Positions 60,537 to 64,000 of a stretch of 64,000 nucleotides of DNA are shown here, one piece after another. Location of the stretch: the NCBI GenBank assembly GCA_030374765.1, contig JARGXX010000121.1, positions 124,001 through 188,000 on the forward strand, in the 5' to 3' direction. This DNA is from Agarophyton chilense. Taxonomy: Eukaryota; Rhodophyta; Florideophyceae; Gracilariales; Gracilariaceae. A program made the position numbers and the translations under genes. Each line of letters starts with the position of its first letter. Positions within the stretch are counted from its first letter, which is position 1. The notes beneath the pieces were generated by a model. It was not told the origin of the DNA and ran no database searches. It was given only the letters and a program-made list of their open reading frames with translations.

Positions 60537-63500
60537 CTACGTAGTGTGGTGAGCATTGAAAAACTCTATAGCCTCAGGAAGCACTGGATTGATTAGTGGA
60601 ACTGGCATCGGATGTATCGTCTGTGGATTGTCAGGCGTAAGGCTAGAGTCGTGCAGTAACAACACATGCTCGTTCATTCGCACTCGTGACAGCGCCACGT
60701 ACAGCTGACCCGCACAGAAGAAATTTGATCGCACATCAACAACTAAACCGTTCAGAGTTTTGCCCTGTCCTTTGTGAACTGTTGTTGCAAATCCAAGTCT
60801 AATGGGAAACTGTTTTCGAATCATAGGAATGTCTGCAAAGGAAAACTCAAAATCAATGCGATGCAGCACTTGTGACTCGATTACTTGACCGTTTTCGTTG
60901 AACCTTGCCACATGCATCGTAAACTGATCCACACGAACTACGACAAACATTTTTCCATTTACCAACACTGGATGCAGAGCGTTTCGAATAACCATCACAG
61001 GAACACCAATTTTGCGGCACAGGTTGTGTGGAGGGATACCTGTAGGAGCATATTCATAGGCAAACTCAGGCACAATAGTGTCCGAAATATCCGACTCGGC
61101 AGTCTGCACTCGAAGTGGCTGTACTGTAGTTGCGGATTGAAAAGTGATTTGCTCACCCGGAAAAAGAGTCAGGGCAGCAGTATTGTGTTCATCCAACAAA
61201 TGATTTGTGGATGCAATTATCATTTTGCTGAGATCTACATCTTCTTTGCGCCGCGTCGTGACCCACTTCCACACAAACGTATATGCGGTTTGCATCAATC
61301 CAGTAGACTGCAGTGGAGGTGGTATAGTACTCGAGATGGTGTTGCGCGCAACGGCACGCAAAAAAGCCGCAAACCCCGGATCATCTTCTTGGCGAACTTG
61401 TTCTGTGAGATAAAGAACTTGCACAGAGGAATATGTCTAGAGATTGCTTTTCCATGGCAGCTCGTTCAAAATGTTTGTATACCCTCTTCGAACGTTCCCA
61501 CCCGCCTCAGGCTCCATGTACGACTGAGGCACAACAGGAAGCAACTGTGAGTAGTCGCCGGCGAACACTATAGACAGTCCACCGAAACATGGCGGTTGCG
61601 TTTGTGTTTGAGAACTTCGCAAGTCTTTGAGTAGCACGTCCATGAGCTCAAACAACCTTCTGGAGAGCATCGAAACCTCTTCAAGTACGAGTAGCTGTAG
61701 ATTGCGCAAAAATTCCGCTCGTTGAGACCGAGGACCGTACTTGGACAACAGTGAAAGTTGTGTAGTAGTACTGTCTTTATCTCTCACACCCAAACCAAGC
61801 AGACTGTGCAATGTGCGACCTCCCTCGTAAAGGGATGCAGCGATTCCCGTTGTAGCTGTCAATTCAACTAGAATTCCTTTTGATTCACATATATCCCGCA
61901 ACAAATTCAACATATACGTCTTTCCAGTGCCTGCAGATCCTTGTCTAAAGAAAACGTTTCCAGGAGTGGTCAGACGATCTTGATCGGATTACTGTCGGAG
62001 TTCTAAAGCATTCACAATCGTATCCAGGACGTGTTTTTGTGTTGGTTTCAATGTATTATACCTGGATTGCAGTGTGCTTGCTTTTCGCACCACTCTTAAT
62101 TGGCGAGTGACTACTGCACGATCAGTCTCAGTTTGTTCCTCATTTTGCTGGATATATTGAACAAAGAAGCTATGCTCACGGAGCAAACGACCTCCATGGT
62201 GGTCAGATATGCTAATAATTCGTCGATACATTTCCAGCTTTCGCTGTTGTTCATCCCCGGCGTGAATATCGCTGCACAGCGCCTCCCAGTGATCAACAAC
62301 CATTTTCTCTGCATCTGCGCCTTGCTGATACAGCGTAACTACCAACCGCCGCAGTTCAGATGAAGTGCTGTATATTTGAACTGCCTCTTCAATCGCAATG
62401 GCAAACTCGGTACCGTCACTGAGCAGCCCGATTGCGATCGCTGCTTCCCGAAATGTGGAAAGCTGCTGTCCGTCAATGGTCCTCGCATCTTCGTAAGAAG
62501 TTGAGACGCGATTCATTAGTAATAAACGCAGTGAAAAAAGCTCTATTTCGGCAGGAACGACGGCTCGAATTCTGGCGAGGCACTGATTCTCTTCTGACCT
62601 CTCCACGACATACATCGACGGATCACAATCGTCTCTCAGCACTTGGGTACTGTCTCCATCAAACTGATTGAGTACACTAGTTGGGAGGGTTCGATACAGG
62701 CGCACCTTTTCATAGTAGGAGAGGTAATCAAGACTGGCATATATCTCAGGTCTCTGAAAGTACCGTTCCAGTATTGATGGCTGTGAAGCCGTGTGAATGT
62801 CATTAGGGCTGCGAAAAACAAAAGTTCTCTCTCCCTCCAAATGTATTGCAAGTCGCTCCATAGTGGGCAGAATAGAGACGTGACGAAACTCAAAGATTCG
62901 CAAAGCAGCATTCACGGCACCCACCACACGTGCCCGGATGTAGGCACGGATTTCATTCTGCACCACAGCTGGTTGTTGGGTATCTGTACCCGATTCATTG
63001 TGGTTTCTAACATTCAAAGCAACTTCTTGTGCTTTGGGCTGCTCAAAAGCATACTTCATGAGATACGCTACCGCTCCTCCACCCTGCGTGCGCTCTACAT
63101 TGATGTGTGAGCGGTACTTCTTAGTGAGTGTAGGATTGTATGGCACGATTTTGAGATCTTCTTCATTTCTTCTTCGGTAAACAACACGGTTTGTTCCTTC
63201 TTCGCGATGTATGTTCCTTGGACAATCATTGTGCTATCGTACCCAAATCGGCAACGACCTGCACGATTACGAAAATATGAAGAGTGGCGGTGGCGGTGCA
63301 TAGATAAAACGAGGGCGCGCAGTTCTTCATCTTCCCCTGGACTTGGTACTTCGACTCGAATCAGACTGTCAATGGCATCTACGTCTTCTATTACACCTCC
63401 TTCTAACCGTAGCAGGATGTGATGGTGCGGTACGTTTCGTTCTTGAAACTCCAGCTTTGCTGCAAGTCCCAAGCACTTGGACCCAAATAACTGTTCTGAA

Positions 63501-64000
63501 TTCTTTTCGAGGTCTTTCACAATATCGTTGATGTACTGGTTGTAAACTCTGGCAATCAAGTCTGGGCGGTCAAACAGGCGTGGACGATTAGCTGGTGCTG
63601 TGAAAGCACTCCTATGAGTCGTATCCATGCCTAAACGCTTCACATCCGCTCTCCATACGTTCATTGTGACGGTGATGAATAGCGAAGGGGGTCCTTTTCT
63701 TGCCACAATCGCTTGCACATCCTGTCGTTTACTTTTCCAGTACTTAGAAGAGTTCACTGAGTCATCAGGAAGCAAAATGCGTCCCATATGCCTGAATTGC
63801 GCGTCAGTCATTCCGCCAGTCGATTGATTTTGCGCTTGAACGATTTCCGTCTCTTGAACTATGCGTGCTTGCTGCTGCCGTTCTAGGTATTGAAGTCGCA
63901 TGTCTTCAATGTTCGTTTGTGTGCAAAGCAACCTCATTTGCATTAATGGACCACTATTAAGCAAAAAGTTATCTGAATACAGTCGACGCTTTGCATTTTG
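60537..64000 (-). pseudogene. Helitron Rep-helicase, 5' partial
   Basis: Rolling-circle replicase fused to a Pif1-type helicase. Rep: RPDLIARVYNQYINDIVKDL, the HUH-type PHHHILL motif (63411-63430), and the Tyr motif YLMKYAF near 63060. Helicase: Walker A GSAGTGKT (61917-61940), Walker B VLEEVSM, FAGDYSQLLPV, LTEQVRQ and a C-terminal TVHKGQGKTL-GLVVD followed by YVALSRV. The frame runs open to the window edge, so the N-terminus is missing. Breaks are one single-base shift near 63150-63175, TAA at 61989 and TAG at 61437; no TGA. Otherwise full-length, so this is a young copy, or an intact one if TAA/TAG are sense. Confidence 0.85.

Larger units (their letters stand above)
59996..64000 (-). mobile_element. 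Helitron (autonomous type), 5' end beyond the window
   Basis: Encodes a Rep-helicase on the minus strand and ends with features of a Helitron 3' terminus: a perfect 10-bp-stem hairpin (60006-60030), then six bases, then CTAA (59999-59996) followed by T on the element strand. Helitrons end in CTRR and insert between A and T. The 5' TC end is not in the window. Confidence 0.75.

Noticed and set aside
36261-64000. Helicase fragment at 36261 as part of the Helitron at 59996
   Set aside because: Opposite strands, more than 20 kb apart, separated by element B and host-like genes.

Overview
This window comes from a transposon-packed eukaryotic nuclear genome. The evidence is spliceosomal-type introns, Ty3/gypsy elements with integrase and chromodomain, a Helitron, a CACTA-type tnp2 transposase, a Harbinger-like DDE fragment and a ferlin gene. 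Base composition is close to balanced. I cannot assign a species. In several otherwise intact frames TAA and TAG occur repeatedly as internal codons while TGA is rare or terminal. The host lineage may therefore read TAA/TAG as sense codons (probably Gln), and possibly TGA as Trp in places. Candidate lineages with such codes (some ciliates, syndinian dinoflagellates, ulvophyte algae and others) cannot be separated from this window.

Layout. 1-1375 is unannotatable flank. 1376-11665 is a decayed Ty3/gypsy chromovirus on the + strand (element A): LTRs, broken gag and pol, a chromodomain, and a large accessory ORF on the opposite strand just before the 3' LTR. 11666-15330 is a short island of non-LTR coding sequence: a Myb/SANT-like ORF, a Cys-rich membrane protein, two further ORFs and the end of a DDE transposase. 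15330-19700 is a minus-strand Ty3/gypsy element (C) with a long gag, protease and half an RT, truncated inside RT. 19811-20053 is a piece of Helitron helicase. The block from about 3606 to 20053 is then repeated head-to-tail at 20054-36503 with only about two dozen differences. The original right flank (the rest of the Helitron helicase fragment) follows at 36504.

37309-46699 is a second chromovirus of family A, on the minus strand (element B), with both LTRs and its own copy of the antisense ORF. 46980-47060 is the edge of another LTR element (D). 48100-54815 carries a tnp2-type CACTA transposase flanked by clustered short subterminal motifs. 55269-56150 and 56346-59324 are host-like genes on the minus strand, the second a ferlin-family multi-C2 protein. 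59996-64000 is an autonomous-type Helitron on the minus strand with a recognisable 3' terminus; its 5' end lies beyond the window.

The genes do not form one pathway. Most of the window is the work of unrelated mobile elements, and the biologically informative parts are the apparent codon reassignment, the conserved antisense ORF in the chromovirus family, and the recent 16.45-kb tandem duplication.
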